Translations under genes and position numbers: made by a program | Notes under the pieces: model-generated | Database searches by the model: none | What the model was told of the DNA's origin: nothing | What the model saw: the letters and a program-made list of their open reading frames with translations, nothing else | Assembly: GCF_012849055.1 (NCBI RefSeq) | Contig: NZ_CP051677.1 | Span: 3,983,001 to 4,047,000 of the forward strand | Direction: 5' to 3' | DNA from: Spirosoma rhododendri | GTDB taxonomy: Bacteria; Bacteroidota; Bacteroidia; Cytophagales; Spirosomataceae | Length of the DNA stretch: 64,000 bases | Part shown: piece by piece, positions 54,804-64,000 of the stretch | Layout: every line of letters starts with the position of its first letter | How positions within the stretch are numbered: position 1 is the stretch's first letter

Positions 54804-55451
54804 ATGGGCTTCTTCCTACATAAGTCGAATTTCCTGCTCAGAACGGTCTATCCTGAGTTTTGGTGGAAGGTAGAAGGTGATGCTGAACCGACGATATACC
54901 TGACTTTCGACGACGGGCCCATCCCCGACGTGACCGAGTTTGTGCTCGAACAACTCGATCGTCACGCGGCACAGGCCACGTTCTTCTGCATCGGCGATAA
55001 TGTTCGTAAGCACCGCGATGTACTGTATCAGGTGCTGGAAGCCGGTCATATGGTCGGTAACCATACATACAATCACCTAAACGGCTGGAAGACCGACGAT
55101 GAGGTCTATCTGGAAAATATACAATCCTGCCAGGATGAACTTGGTATCGAAACGGCCCTGTTTCGTCCGCCATACGGCCGCATTACCAAGGCCCAGGCTG
55201 CCGAGGTGATGGAGCACCATTCCATCGTAATGTGGGATGTGCTGACCGGTGATTTCGACCAGACGCTGCCCGCCGACGTATGCCTGAAAAAGACGATTCA
55301 GCACACCGAACCCGGTTCAATTGTCGTGTTCCATGACAGCCTGAAAGCGTGGCCGACGATGCGGTACGTACTGCCCCGTATGTTGACCCACTTCGCCCAG
55401 CGGGGCTACTCGTTCCGGGCCGTGCCGCAACCGGTCTACGCCGGTTTCTGA
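54804..55451 (+). CDS. Polysaccharide deacetylase family protein (NodB homology)
   Basis: 215 residues, one NodB-type CE4 domain. YLTFDDGPIPDVTEFVLEQL holds the catalytic Asp pair (TFDDGP), ATFFCIGDNVRKHR and VGNHTYNHLNGW the zinc His motif (HxxxH), FRPPYGRITKAQAA the catalytic Arg motif and WDVLTGDFDQTLPADVC the following Asp. IVVFHDSLKAW carries the closing His. CE4 enzymes remove acetyl groups from chitin-like or peptidoglycan glycans. Its position after a GT2/UPF0104 pair suggests modification of an envelope glycan. Confidence 0.92.
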   Translation: MGFFLHKSNFLLRTVYPEFWWKVEGDAEPTIYLTFDDGPIPDVTEFVLEQLDRHAAQATFFCIGDNVRKHRDVLYQVLEAGHMVGNHTYNHLNGWKTDDEVYLENIQSCQDELGIETALFRPPYGRITKAQAAEVMEHHSIVMWDVLTGDFDQTLPADVCLKKTIQHTEPGSIVVFHDSLKAWPTMRYVLPRMLTHFAQRGYSFRAVPQPVYAGF

Positions 55452-55485
55452 TGAACCGACGCGCCCGCCCCGGCGTTGCTTCTGC

Positions 55486-56304
55486 ATGACTTACATTGAT
55501 ACGCACGCACACGTCTACGACGAGCAGTTTGCCGCTGACTCGCCCGACGGTGCCGATGTGATTGGCCGCGCTCTGGCTGCCGGGGTTACGCAGATCTGGA
55601 TGCCCAACTGCGCCCGTGAAACGATCGCCGGTATGATGGCTCTGGCTGAGCAGTACCCCACCGCCTGCCTGCCCATGATGGGGCTGCACCCCGCCTACGT
55701 CAACGAAAGCGTCGATGATGAATTAGCTGCCGTAGAGCAGTGGCTGAATAAACACCCGTTTATCGCGGTCGGGGAGATCGGGCTCGATTTCTACTGGGAT
55801 ATGACCCACGTCGACCGGCAGTTTGCGGCCTTCGATACGCAGTTGCGCTGGGCCGCCGACCGGGGTTTGTTCGTATCGATGCATACGCGTTCCGGGCACG
55901 ACCGCAACGCGTTTACTGAAGCCGTTGACCTCATCGAAAAGCTGGCCCTGCCCGGCCTGACGGGTATTTTCCATTGCTTTGTCGGTACGCTCGATGAAGC
56001 CCGTCGGGCCGTCGATATGGGCTTTAAACTGGGCATTGGGGGCGTCAGTACGTTCAAGAATGGCGGACTCGACGCGGTGTTGCCGCATATCGGGCTGGAA
56101 CATCTGGTGCTGGAAACCGATGCGCCCTACCTCGCGCCGGTGCCGTATCGGGGCAAGCGCAACGAACCGGCGTATATCCCGCTGATCGCCCAGCGTATCG
56201 CCGATCTGAAGCAGCTTCCCCTCGCCGAAGTAGCCCGTCAGACCACCGCCAACGCGGCTGCTTTGCTGGGAAACATGGTGTCGACAGGCGTACAGCAGCT
56301 GTAG
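55486..56304 (+). CDS. TatD family metal-dependent hydrolase
   Basis: 272 residues. The amidohydrolase (TIM-barrel) metal motifs are DTHAHVYDEQF near the N-terminus, GEIGLDFYWD with conserved Glu, HTRSGHDR (His), FHCFVG (His), and LETDAPYLAPVP with the catalytic Asp. TatD proteins are Mg-dependent 3'-5' DNases. Close spacing (34 bases) to the deacetylase gene suggests a shared transcript. It is convergent with the surface-polysaccharide operon on the minus strand. Confidence 0.93.
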   Translation: MTYIDTHAHVYDEQFAADSPDGADVIGRALAAGVTQIWMPNCARETIAGMMALAEQYPTACLPMMGLHPAYVNESVDDELAAVEQWLNKHPFIAVGEIGLDFYWDMTHVDRQFAAFDTQLRWAADRGLFVSMHTRSGHDRNAFTEAVDLIEKLALPGLTGIFHCFVGTLDEARRAVDMGFKLGIGGVSTFKNGGLDAVLPHIGLEHLVLETDAPYLAPVPYRGKRNEPAYIPLIAQRIADLKQLPLAEVARQTTANAAALLGNMVSTGVQQL

Positions 56305-56343
56305 GCAAACGGGGCCAGCGAATGCAATTGACGGCTAACTCAT

Positions 56344-57323
56344 CTAGGTTGACGCATCAGAAAGTGTGGTCACGTTCTGCGTCAGTTCGGCAAAGAGACG
56401 GTTCCAGTCGGCTACGAAACGGGGTAGGCTAAAGTGCGCCTGCGCCAATTTTTGGGCGTTCTGCCCCATGCGGGCCGCTTCGTCCGGATGGTCGATCAGA
56501 AACTGCATCCGTTCGGCCAGTACGTCGATCTCGTTGGAGACAAATCCATGCACACCGTTCTGAATGACCGTTGGTAGCTCTGTGGTAGCCAGCGCCACAA
56601 TCGGCATCCCGATGGTCATGGCTTCGATGACGGCCAGCGGCAAACTGCTGTACCGCATGGGGCTGAACAAAAACCGATAGTCGGCTACCGTCCGGTGAAG
56701 GTCGCGGTAATGAATTTCGCCTAGGCCCCGATCGCCAGTGCGTCCATGCCGACGCTCGTCAGTGGGACTCGTTGCCGGAGGATTTCGAAGAGGTCATACC
56801 CCGCAATCCGGCCCCGGTGCTGCATATTGTTGATCACGCAGATGCCTTCGGGACGTTGGCCGCTGTAGCGTATGGTCGGGTCGATGGCCACGCTATGTTC
56901 GATTACGCGGGTAGGGGCCTCGCCGTTATCCCACATGAGCCGGTTGTAATGCGTTACGTGAACCAGCTGCACACGGGGGTTTTCGGCGGCCGGGTGCAGC
57001 GTATGGGTCGGGTGCGGCTCCGGCGTGTTGTGCTCCAGATAGATGCCGGGAACTTCCTGCCGCTGAACCTCCGAGAGAATTTCGTACTGATCGATCTGAT
57101 AGTTTCTGGGGGTCTGAAAGATGATTAGATCCAGCGGCAGGTCTTTCACCTGATCGGCGGGCACCTCCCGCACGTAGCCGGGCAAAGTCGAGTCTTTCCC
57201 CCGGCCACTGTAGCCTTCGGAGCCATCCGATTTTGTGGGTACGTACCAGTTATGTTCGGTCTGCGTAATGGCCGTGAGGTAAGCCCCGTGAATGTGCCAG
57301 ATTAGAATCGATAGTTTTTTCAT
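56344..57323 (-). pseudogene. Glycosyltransferase (GT4-like), frameshifted at a C-run
   Basis: If repaired, about 325 residues. The N-terminal part (57323 to 56721) has MKKLSILIWHIHGAYLTAIT and VPGIYLEHNTPEPHPTHTLH, as in acceptor-binding GT-B domains. The part after the break (to 56344) carries FSPMRYSSLPLAVIEAMTIG and MPIVALATTELPTVIQNG, the donor-sugar E-x7-E-type motif of GT4 enzymes. The frame breaks at CCCC 56726-56729, read as one G too few on the coding strand: the present frame ends at GA-stop, and an extra G gives AIGGLGEIHYRDLHRTVADY. Last gene of the operon. Confidence 0.82.
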
Positions 57324-57356
57324 CGTTGAAGCAAACGGTTTACTCGTTTGAGTAGT

Positions 57357-58358
57357 CTAGGTCAGGGCATGGTAAAGGCGTAACGCTTCGCTGGCAACGC
57401 GCGCCGGAGTCGCATCCGCTTCCCGGATTACGCGGTGCCGCTGCTCGTTTAGCGGGCCCCACTCAGCGGGGTCGGCGGAGGTGAAAATGACAAGGCTCGG
57501 TACGTGGCAGGCTACCGCTACGTGCGACACCCCCGTATCGTTGCTGACCAGCAGGGCCGATTGCCGCAGGACAGCAGCCAGCGACGTCAGGGTTGTCTGA
57601 CCGGCCAGATCAATGGCCGGGTGGCGCATGTGCTGCTGGACCGTTTGCGTGATTGTCTGCTCCGGCAGGCTACCCGTCAGGACAACCGCAAAGCCCTGAT
57701 CGGCCAGCTGATCGGCTACCTCGGCGAAGCTGGCTTCGGGCCACCGTCGCCCGGAAATGCCCCCGGCATGGATGCAGACGTAAGGCCGGTCGAGGGTTTG
57801 TAAGGCAGCGGGAAGGGCAACAGGAGTCGCTATTTCCGGGAATTCGAGTTCGTAGCCGGTCGAGTCCAGCCCCAGAAACGTCATCAGCTGAACGTGCCGC
57901 TTCACTTCATGCGCCTTCTCGGGATAAGGCAACCACAGCGACGGTTCGCCCATGCGCTCTTCCGGCTTGGTTTGGGGGAAATAGCCCGCAACGGCCCCGG
58001 CTCCGAACAAACTCAGCATACCGTTGACGAAGGTGCCGTTGCCCTGCATCTGAATCGCCACGTCCCAGTGGCGGGTTTGCATCTGAGCCAGAAACGCTAC
58101 CGTCCGAACCGGATCAACCACCTGCTCGGGCAAACCCGGCCAACCGGGAAAATCGATGAATTCGTCGAAATAATCGGGAAACAACTGGACAAACTCAGCC
58201 GCCCAGGGCAGGCTCAGGAGGGCAATGTGCGCGTCGGGGAAGGCGTGCCGCAACGCCCGAAACGCGGGCACACTGCACAGTAGATCGCCCAGTTTCAACG
58301 CCCGAAACACAACGATGCGCCGGGGCGAATAACCAAGATGGTGCGTTAGTTTATCCAT
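57357..58358 (-). CDS. Glycosyltransferase family 9 (heptosyltransferase-like)
   Basis: 333 residues. The N-terminal RIVVFRALKLGDLLCSVPAF and LRHAFPDAHIALLSLPWAA and the C-terminal AGGISGRRWPEASFAEVADQ and LLVSNDTGVSHVAVACHVPS are hallmarks of GT9 (ADP-heptose:LPS transferase) enzymes. It likely adds a sugar to a lipopolysaccharide or related glycolipid in the cytoplasm. It starts 23 bases after the GT2 gene upstream in the operon. Confidence 0.92.
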   Translation of the reverse strand: MDKLTHHLGYSPRRIVVFRALKLGDLLCSVPAFRALRHAFPDAHIALLSLPWAAEFVQLFPDYFDEFIDFPGWPGLPEQVVDPVRTVAFLAQMQTRHWDVAIQMQGNGTFVNGMLSLFGAGAVAGYFPQTKPEERMGEPSLWLPYPEKAHEVKRHVQLMTFLGLDSTGYELEFPEIATPVALPAALQTLDRPYVCIHAGGISGRRWPEASFAEVADQLADQGFAVVLTGSLPEQTITQTVQQHMRHPAIDLAGQTTLTSLAAVLRQSALLVSNDTGVSHVAVACHVPSLVIFTSADPAEWGPLNEQRHRVIREADATPARVASEALRLYHALT

Positions 58359-58381
58359 GTCAGAACGGAGTCAGTGAGCCC

Positions 58382-59353
58382 TTACAGATACCAGACGCGG
58401 TGTTTGATGGCTCCGTACAAACGCCAGTAAACCGACAGAAAAGGAGAAACGATGGTCACGAGCCCGTTTTTGGGCAACTCACCGATGGGTTGGTTCGCCT
58501 GCCGATAAGCCAGCAAACCAGTGGTCAGCAGCAGCCAGCCAACTCCGCCCGCTCTGACCACTGATTTGTTGCCGGCCACGGCTCCACCAAGGGTCATCAG
58601 GGCGCTGGCAACGACTCCGTAATAGGCCGTTACCAAAGCCGGATAGTGCGGAATGCGTGCCCGGAACAGGTTGGGATAGCGTTTGTAGAGCAGTGCGTCG
58701 TAGCGGTTTTTTCGTTCGTCGCGCAGGGGGGCGTACCAGCGAGCAGGGCGGAGGGGGTGCACCAGTACGGCCTTCGGGCAGGCGTCGATCGGGATGCCCG
58801 CCCGCAGAAACGCGAACTGAAGCGCACTGTCTTCGCGCCAGGCGATGTCGAACGCTTCATCGAACCCACCCACATGCTCCAGGGCGGTGCGCCGACAAAA
58901 ACAGTTCGCCGTGACAAACTCCGCCGTTTCGAGCAGGGCGGTGGTCCGGTCGTGCGCCGTTGGGCGGTTGGGGAGAGGCATTTCGACCCGGCCCGTAACC
59001 ACCGAAGCACCGGCATCAAACCGCTTTAGCGCGGCCCGTAGCCAGTCTGGTTGCGGAATACAGTCGTCGTCGGTGAAGGCAATGATCGGGCTTCGGGCGG
59101 CTCGCCAGCCCCGGTTTCGGGCAGCCGCTGGCCCGCGCCGTTGCGATTGACCAAGATAGCTCAGTTGTAGCGCCCCCTGCCGAGCTAGGTTGCGAACCAG
59201 CGCGGCCGTATCGGCGTCATTGCCATCGTCTACCACCACCACCTCAAACTGATCGGTGGGTAATGTTTGCGACCCTAAAGCCGTCAGGCAGCGTTGTAAC
59301 AGGTCGGGCCGTTGAAAGGTGGGGATGACAACGCTGATGAGCAGGTTATTCAT
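58382..59353 (-). CDS. Glycosyltransferase family 2
   Basis: 323 residues. The GT-A domain has SVVIPTFQRPDLLQRCLTAL, DQFEVVVVDDGNDADTAALV, RNRGWRAARSPIIAFTDDDC (DxD) and FDIAWREDSALQFAFLRAGI. Two C-terminal hydrophobic stretches (about 255-300) suggest membrane association. I used the ATG at 59353 because the 11 codons before it lack family similarity and overlap the upstream gene's end (about 8 bases). It lies inside the polysaccharide operon. Confidence 0.9.
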   Translation of the reverse strand: MNNLLISVVIPTFQRPDLLQRCLTALGSQTLPTDQFEVVVVDDGNDADTAALVRNLARQGALQLSYLGQSQRRGPAAARNRGWRAARSPIIAFTDDDCIPQPDWLRAALKRFDAGASVVTGRVEMPLPNRPTAHDRTTALLETAEFVTANCFCRRTALEHVGGFDEAFDIAWREDSALQFAFLRAGIPIDACPKAVLVHPLRPARWYAPLRDERKNRYDALLYKRYPNLFRARIPHYPALVTAYYGVVASALMTLGGAVAGNKSVVRAGGVGWLLLTTGLLAYRQANQPIGELPKNGLVTIVSPFLSVYWRLYGAIKHRVWYL

Positions 59354-61190
59354 AAATGGGCAAAAATTCTTTGGACGTCGCTTCACTTTCGCGCGAGAAG
59401 GCCGCGCCCGTTTTCACCAGCATAAACGAGCCAATCACCAGCGCATCGAGGGGGGAAGCCCAGAACGACTCGACGGCATCGCGGGGCGAGCAAACCACCG
59501 GTTCGCCCTGGGTATTGAACGACGTATTGACCAGTATGGGAATACCCGTCCGGCGCTCAAACGCCTTCAGCAGGGCGTAATAGGGCGGATTTTGCCGGGC
59601 ATTGACGGTCTGGATGCGGGCCGTACCGTCTGTATGGGTTACGGCGGGAATATCGTCGCGCCGTTCGGGGCGAACCTCGTTTACGAATAGCATGAAAGCG
59701 GTCGGTGATCCGGGCGATTGGTGGGCATTGAGGAAATAGCGGTCGGCGGCTTCCTCCAGCACAGCCGGGGCGACGGGGCGGAAGTCCTCGCGATCTTTCA
59801 GGTCGTTGAGCCGGGCCTGCATCGAGGCCGGGAACGGGGGAGCCAGGATCGAGCGTGCGCCTAGTGCCCGTGGCCCAAACTCCATTCCCTGCTGAAACCA
59901 GCCGATGATATGCCCGTCGGCCAGGTAGGCAGCGACCTCATCGGCCACGTTTGCCAACTGCTGATAAGGCAGCTTCGACCATTGCAAAAACCGCTCGATT
60001 TCGTCGTCGGTATAGGCCGGTCCCAGGTAAACGTGTTCCATTTCGTAGGCCCTCTGGTCCGTATTCCGCTGCTGGGCGTCTGCGTACATAGCCGCGCCGA
60101 GAGCGGTTCCCGCGTCTCCGGCGGCAGGTTGCACCCAGATGTGCTGGAACGGCCCTTCGTCGCGCAGCCGGGCGTTCATCACGCAGTTGAGCGCCACTCC
60201 GCCCGCCATGCACAGAGCCGCGACGCCCGTTTGTTCGTGCAGCCACGAGATAAGGTGCAGCACGGTTTCTTCCAGCACCAGCTGGAGTGAATGAGCAATG
60301 TCGAAATGGTCCTGATGAAGTTCGCTGCCTTTGGCGCGGGCGGGGCCAAACCGGGCGACAAAATCGGGCTGCTCAATGGTGTATTGACCGTCATCGCCCA
60401 GGTGAATCAGGCTTCGGAAGTAATCGGCGTAAATCGGTTTGCCGAAGGAAGCCAGGGCCATCACTTTGTACTCATCCGACGAGCGCAGAAAGCCCAGATA
60501 ATGCGTCAGGTCTTCGTACAACAGACCCAGCGAATGCGGGAGGTCTACTTCCCCCAGCAGTGTCAGCTGATTGCCTTCGCCGAGCCAATAGCTAGTAGTG
60601 GCTTTTTCGCCCCGCCCGTCGATAACGAGTACGGCGGCTTTAGTGTGCGGGCTGGGCAAAAAGGCGCTGACTGCGTGCGCCAGATGATGATTCACAAACT
60701 GCCATTCCCCCTGCGTATCAAGCGTAGCGCCCCGAAACCGCTTCGACAGATGGAGCGGCACGCCATCGACCAGATGGCCGGGTGCGTTTAGAATGGACGA
60801 TAAAAACAGGCCCTCGTACGGATTTTGCCAGTGTACGGCACCGGTCGACGCTTCGTTCTGCTCCGGCCCGTTGCGGGAATCGCCGGGCCGATGAATGCCT
60901 TCGGGTCGTAAGGGAATCTCGATAGTTAGGCTGTCGCGGTGATCGCCCAGTAGAGGCACCGGATCGAACGAATAGGCGATGTGGTCGACATCGGTGAGGG
61001 TGATGCCCGCTTTTTTGAGGCAGAAATCAATGGCATTATAGGGCAGCTCCCAGGTCGAGAAGGGAACCGGTCGTTTGCCATGTTTGATGTGCGAAAAGCG
61101 TTCCTCTTCGGCGGCTGCCAGCACGACGCCGTCGCGCACCAGCGCAGCTGCCGGGTCGTGAAAAGCGGCATTAATTCCCAGGGTGTACAT
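59346..61190 (-). CDS. NodU/CmcH family carbamoyltransferase
   Basis: 614 residues. An N-terminal Kae1-like ASKHA fold has TLGINAAFHDPAAALVRDGV, AAAEEERFSHIKHG and VNHHLAHAVSAFLPSPHTKA with metal and phosphate His residues. The C-terminal YrdC-like portion (about 400-614) has EFGPRALGARSILAPPFPAS. The family transfers carbamoyl from carbamoyl phosphate to sugar or antibiotic hydroxyls through an adenylate intermediate. Placed among GT9/GT2/GT4 genes, it probably carbamoylates a surface polysaccharide or LPS sugar. Confidence 0.92.
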   Translation of the reverse strand: MYTLGINAAFHDPAAALVRDGVVLAAAEEERFSHIKHGKRPVPFSTWELPYNAIDFCLKKAGITLTDVDHIAYSFDPVPLLGDHRDSLTIEIPLRPEGIHRPGDSRNGPEQNEASTGAVHWQNPYEGLFLSSILNAPGHLVDGVPLHLSKRFRGATLDTQGEWQFVNHHLAHAVSAFLPSPHTKAAVLVIDGRGEKATTSYWLGEGNQLTLLGEVDLPHSLGLLYEDLTHYLGFLRSSDEYKVMALASFGKPIYADYFRSLIHLGDDGQYTIEQPDFVARFGPARAKGSELHQDHFDIAHSLQLVLEETVLHLISWLHEQTGVAALCMAGGVALNCVMNARLRDEGPFQHIWVQPAAGDAGTALGAAMYADAQQRNTDQRAYEMEHVYLGPAYTDDEIERFLQWSKLPYQQLANVADEVAAYLADGHIIGWFQQGMEFGPRALGARSILAPPFPASMQARLNDLKDREDFRPVAPAVLEEAADRYFLNAHQSPGSPTAFMLFVNEVRPERRDDIPAVTHTDGTARIQTVNARQNPPYYALLKAFERRTGIPILVNTSFNTQGEPVVCSPRDAVESFWASPLDALVIGSFMLVKTGAAFSRESEATSKEFLPIYE

Positions 61191-61209
61191 AACGTTGAGG
61201 GTTAAAAAA

Positions 61210-62360
61210 TCAATGGATAGGGGCGGTTGGTTCGTTGCTGACCGTGGACGGTTCGGGTTTCGTCGGGCTACGGTCAGCTACCTCCTGACGCAGGTTTGTT
61301 ATGGCTTCTACGATTCGGTGCGGTGTGGCCTCCGGGGCAGCGGGTTCGGGAAATCGTTGCAGGAGTACGTTTCGGCTACGCAGATGCCGGGCCACCTCCA
61401 CATACAAGACTTTGCTGGGCACCATCCAGGGGGTATGCTGCGGATTGGTTTTGGCATAGGCTACCACCACGGGCGTATTCACCGCAGCCGCGATATGAAC
61501 CGGGCCGGTATTGTTGGAAATCAGCAGCGGGGCCAGGGCAATGAGGCCGCAAAATTCGGGTAAGTCCAGCTGGCCAGCCACGTTGTACGCACCCGTTCCG
61601 ACCTGTTCCCGAAGCCGCTCCACATAGGCCCACTCCGACCGGCCCCCGTCAGGATTATCTGTAGATTATTGTCCAGAATCAACCGTCGGGCCACTTCGGC
61701 GAACTGGTCGGCTGGGTAGCGTCGTTTCTCCTCGCTCACCCCCGCGTGTAGCAGCAGCCAGGGTCGGTTCAGGTCGACACCGGTTTCGATGAGTAACTGG
61801 CGGGCGGCTTCGCGGGCACCCGCAGGCAGCGCCAGCGACAGCCGCTCATTCGTTGTGGTGGCCCCGATGGTGCTGACCAGGTCCAGCTGCCGGGTAACCT
61901 CGTGGCGGGTAGCCATGAGCACCTCCGGGTCAGGAATCCAGTTGGTCAGCAGCTTGTACGGGTTCTCGCGGCAATAACCCAGCACGCACGGGATCTGGGC
62001 CAAATAGCACAGCATCGCCATCGGCAGCGGATTTTGACTTTGGACCGTAAACACGATAGCCGCGTCGAACTGCCGTTGCTGAAGCTGGCTGGCCACGTGA
62101 ACCAGACTGGACGAATCCGCTGCCTGACTGTCTGATTTAACCCAGGGCACATCGAAGACGATTATGTCGTCGATAGCCGGAATCAGCCGGGCTATGGCTG
62201 CACCCGCCGAGGATGTCAGTAAGGTCAGCTGGCAATTCGGGAACGACTCTTTCAGTGCCCCGAAGGCGGGCGTCGTCATGAGCACATCGCCCAGATTGTC
62301 GGGGCGGGCGCACAGAATTCGCCACCCGTCGGGCCAGGTTTCTAAGCTTGTCTGGTTCAT
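61210..62360 (-). pseudogene. Glycosyltransferase family 9, frameshifted at a C-run
   Basis: Repaired length about 383 residues. The N-terminal half (62360 to about 61640) has RILCARPDNLGDVLMTTPAF and FPNCQLTLLTSSAGAAIARL (GT9 start). The part after the break (61640 to 61210) has LLISNNTGPVHIAAAVNTPV, the GT9 donor motif. The coding strand reads ACGGGGGCC at C5 61643-61647; one added G gives LTGGRSEWAYVERLREQVGT without interruption. It lies between the GmhB-like gene (15 bases) and the carbamoyltransferase (19 bases), in the same operon. Confidence 0.88.
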
Positions 62361-62375
62361 GGCTGGCTATCGAGT

Positions 62376-62930
62376 TCAGGAGACAACAAGTTGCCCGGCG
62401 GCTTCCAGTAACGAATCTACCTTTATCGTCGGGGTCCGGTATGGGCCGTTGAGCCACTCGGTTTCGTTTCCCCGATCGACCAGAATACTTCGGCAGCCCG
62501 CCCGGTTACCCGCTTCCACATCCTGTAAAATATCGCCGATCATCCACGACCCGGCAAGGTCGATATTCAGCTCCAGAGCGGCCCGGTGGAGCATACCGGG
62601 CTTAGGCTTTCGACAGTCGCAGGCCAGTGCGTCGGCACCTGTGGTACCCAGCGAATCGTGCGGGCAGTAGTAAAACCCATCGAAGGCGACACCAAACGGG
62701 GCGAACAGGTCGGTCAGGCGTTTCCAGACGGCAGACAGGGCGGTTTCGGCAAAGTACCCCCGCGCTACCCCCGACTGATTCGACACCACCACCAGCCGGT
62801 ACCCCGCCGACTGCATTCGTTGCAGCGCGGGGCCTGCGTCGGGGTAGAGCACGATTTGGTCCGGGTCAACATTGTAGGGAACGTCGACGATCAGCGTGCC
62901 GTCTTTATCCAGAAAAACGGCCTTGCTCAT
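62376..62930 (-). CDS. gmhB: HAD-IIIA phosphatase, D,D-heptose 1,7-bisphosphate phosphatase (GmhB) type
   Basis: 184 residues. AVFLDKDGTLIVDVPYNVDP carries the HAD nucleophile pair (DKDGT). VVVSNQSGVARGYF is motif II. FYYCPHDSL and ACDCRKPKPGM provide the zinc-binding Cys/His cluster typical of GmhB, and GSWMIGDILQDVEAGNRAG is the final acidic motif. GmhB dephosphorylates D-glycero-D-manno-heptose 1,7-bisphosphate during ADP-heptose synthesis, fitting the GT9 enzymes nearby. Other members act on different sugar bisphosphates. Its start overlaps the GT4 stop (ATGA). Confidence 0.88.
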   Translation of the reverse strand: MSKAVFLDKDGTLIVDVPYNVDPDQIVLYPDAGPALQRMQSAGYRLVVVSNQSGVARGYFAETALSAVWKRLTDLFAPFGVAFDGFYYCPHDSLGTTGADALACDCRKPKPGMLHRAALELNIDLAGSWMIGDILQDVEAGNRAGCRSILVDRGNETEWLNGPYRTPTIKVDSLLEAAGQLVVS

Positions 62931-64000
62931 AGCTCGTCCTGCATACGCGTTGACGGGGAAAGCTCGGGCAAAACAACCGGCTTACGGCTGGATTCAGACG
63001 CGGTCTGGGGCTGATGACCCGTGAAGGGTTGCCCTGTCAGCACCTGTTCGTACAATGTGCTGGTCAGTGTGGCTACGTGCTGCCAGGTATAGTTAGCCTG
63101 CACATGCTGAACGGCCTGCTTGCCCAGCAGTGAGCAGAGTGGGGGGTGATACAGCAGCACGGCCAGGATAGCGGCCAGTTCTTTAGGCTGCTTGGGCGGT
63201 ACCAGAAATCCGGTTTCGTTGTCCAGCACGGTCGATTTGATACCGCCCACCGCCGTGCCAACAACGGGGACACCACAGGCCATAGCTTCGAGGGGCGTAA
63301 TGCCAAACGGCTCGTACCAGGGCGTCGTGATGAAGACGTCGGCAGCGCTGTAATAATACCGGATATCATCGCGCTCCCGACTGCCGGTAAACAGCACCCA
63401 ATCGGCAACCCCTTCCTGAACGGCCAGCTGCCGTAATCGACCAATTTCGGGCGTCAGCGTAGCATCGGGCGTACTTGACTCACCGCCCACGATGAGTAGT
63501 CGCGCCCGGATACCATACTCCCGATGCAAACAACCCAGTGCCTGAATAACCGTATCGACACCCTTGCGCGGCACCAGACGGCCCAGTTGCAATAGAATGG
63601 GTTCGGTTGTGTCCTGGCCAATCAGGAGCCGGGCAAGTGGTTTATCGACGGGGTAAAACTGCTGCGGGTTAAAGCCGTTGGGTATCGTCGCGATACGCAG
63701 CGGATTCGCCCGGTACAGCTCCACCAGATCGTCATGGTCCTGCGGGCACAGGGCAACAACAGCGTCGGCCTGTTGGATAATCTGCTGTTCAATCGCTATT
63801 CGTTCGGCCGGAAACCGATCGGCTGTTCCCTGACAGCGTTTGCGCACTTCGCCCAACGCATGAAACGTAATCACAAACGGAATCCCCAGCTGCTGCTTGA
63901 GCTGGCAGGCTACGTAGCCCGACATAAAGAAGTGGGCGTGAACCAATCGATAAGGCTGGGACTGCTGCTGAAAAAACTGGATCATGCCCTGCGCAAATTC
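62927..64000 (-). CDS. Glycosyltransferase family 4 (5' end outside window)
   Basis: Frame open to base 64000; 357 residues are visible. The start is upstream of the window. GT-B features: VHAHFFMSGYVACQL (acceptor domain), IPNGFNPQQFYPVDKPLARL, QLGRLVPRKGVDTVIQALG, VLFTGSRERDDIRYYYSAAD and ITTPWYEPFGITPLEAMACG (the E-x7-E donor motif). It resembles glycogen-synthase-like/sucrose-type or LPS GT4 enzymes. It is the first visible gene of the minus-strand operon, translationally coupled to gmhB by ATGA. Confidence 0.9.
   Translation of the reverse strand, partial: EFAQGMIQFFQQQSQPYRLVHAHFFMSGYVACQLKQQLGIPFVITFHALGEVRKRCQGTADRFPAERIAIEQQIIQQADAVVALCPQDHDDLVELYRANPLRIATIPNGFNPQQFYPVDKPLARLLIGQDTTEPILLQLGRLVPRKGVDTVIQALGCLHREYGIRARLLIVGGESSTPDATLTPEIGRLRQLAVQEGVADWVLFTGSRERDDIRYYYSAADVFITTPWYEPFGITPLEAMACGVPVVGTAVGGIKSTVLDNETGFLVPPKQPKELAAILAVLLYHPPLCSLLGKQAVQHVQANYTWQHVATLTSTLYEQVLTGQPFTGHQPQTASESSRKPVVLPELSPSTRMQDEL

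Noticed and set aside
56344..62360. True gene decay in the polysaccharide operon
   Set aside because: Both breaks are repaired by one G with conserved motifs continuing, the same defect as in two unrelated genes, which suits assembly error better.

Overview
The window looks like a chromosomal segment (GC roughly 55-60 %) of a Bacteroidota bacterium, most likely a Spirosoma-like member of the Cytophagales. The evidence is family content: two secreted proteins with C-terminal type IX secretion (T9SS) sorting domains, a DUF5686 outer-membrane protein, TonB-type receptors with carboxypeptidase-regulatory N-domains, MacB/FtsX permeases with two FtsX repeats, weak or absent Shine-Dalgarno sequences, and a TAnnTTTG promoter element. 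There is one tRNA (tRNA-Val, GAC). I found no rRNA, CRISPR array, transposase or prophage block.

Layout. 1-9.7 kb: partial FtsX permease, WrbA-type quinone reductase, DUF5686 barrel, TonB-receptor-like barrel, sterol-desaturase-family enzyme. 9.8-13.4 kb: aldehyde dehydrogenase / EthD / DUF779 genes opposite an AraC regulator, with paired direct repeats in the shared control region. 13.4-17.5 kb: Rrf2 regulator, peroxiredoxin-like protein, ACT-like protein and a frameshifted TonB receptor. 17.7-21.2 kb: ATP-grasp ligase, class I glutamine amidotransferase and carboxylate-amine ligase, a candidate biosynthetic cassette of unknown product. 21.5-24.5 kb: muramidase, methyltransferase, DUF1810 and DUF1460 proteins. 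24.5-28.4 kb: two divergent GH13 glycosidases. 28.4-32.1 kb: a giant secreted metzincin. 32.2-37.2 kb: two-component system, coiled-coil protein, EEP-family hydrolase and phosphoglycerate mutase. 37.2-39.5 kb: gene-poor stretch next to tRNA-Val. 39.5-46.7 kb: MFS transporter, lipoprotein, T9SS protein, YyaL-type protein and small proteins. 46.9-50.1 kb: thioredoxin-fold protein, PAS histidine kinase and an unusual receiver-CRP regulator. 50.4-56.3 kb: YjbQ, lipoprotein, RuvC, a membrane/glycosyltransferase pair, polysaccharide deacetylase, TatD. 56.3-64 kb: a seven-gene minus-strand operon for surface-polysaccharide synthesis (glycosyltransferases, GmhB-type phosphatase, NodU-type carbamoyltransferase).

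Three points stand out. (1) The ATP-grasp / GATase / GCS2 trio is the best candidate for an uncharacterised metabolic system. (2) Four genes carry a frameshift, and each is repaired by adding a single G to a G-run on the coding strand; this points to systematic homopolymer undercalling in the assembly rather than real gene decay. (3) At least three families of palindromic intergenic repeats recur, including a 29-base exact repeat found at two loci and also inverted within one of them.
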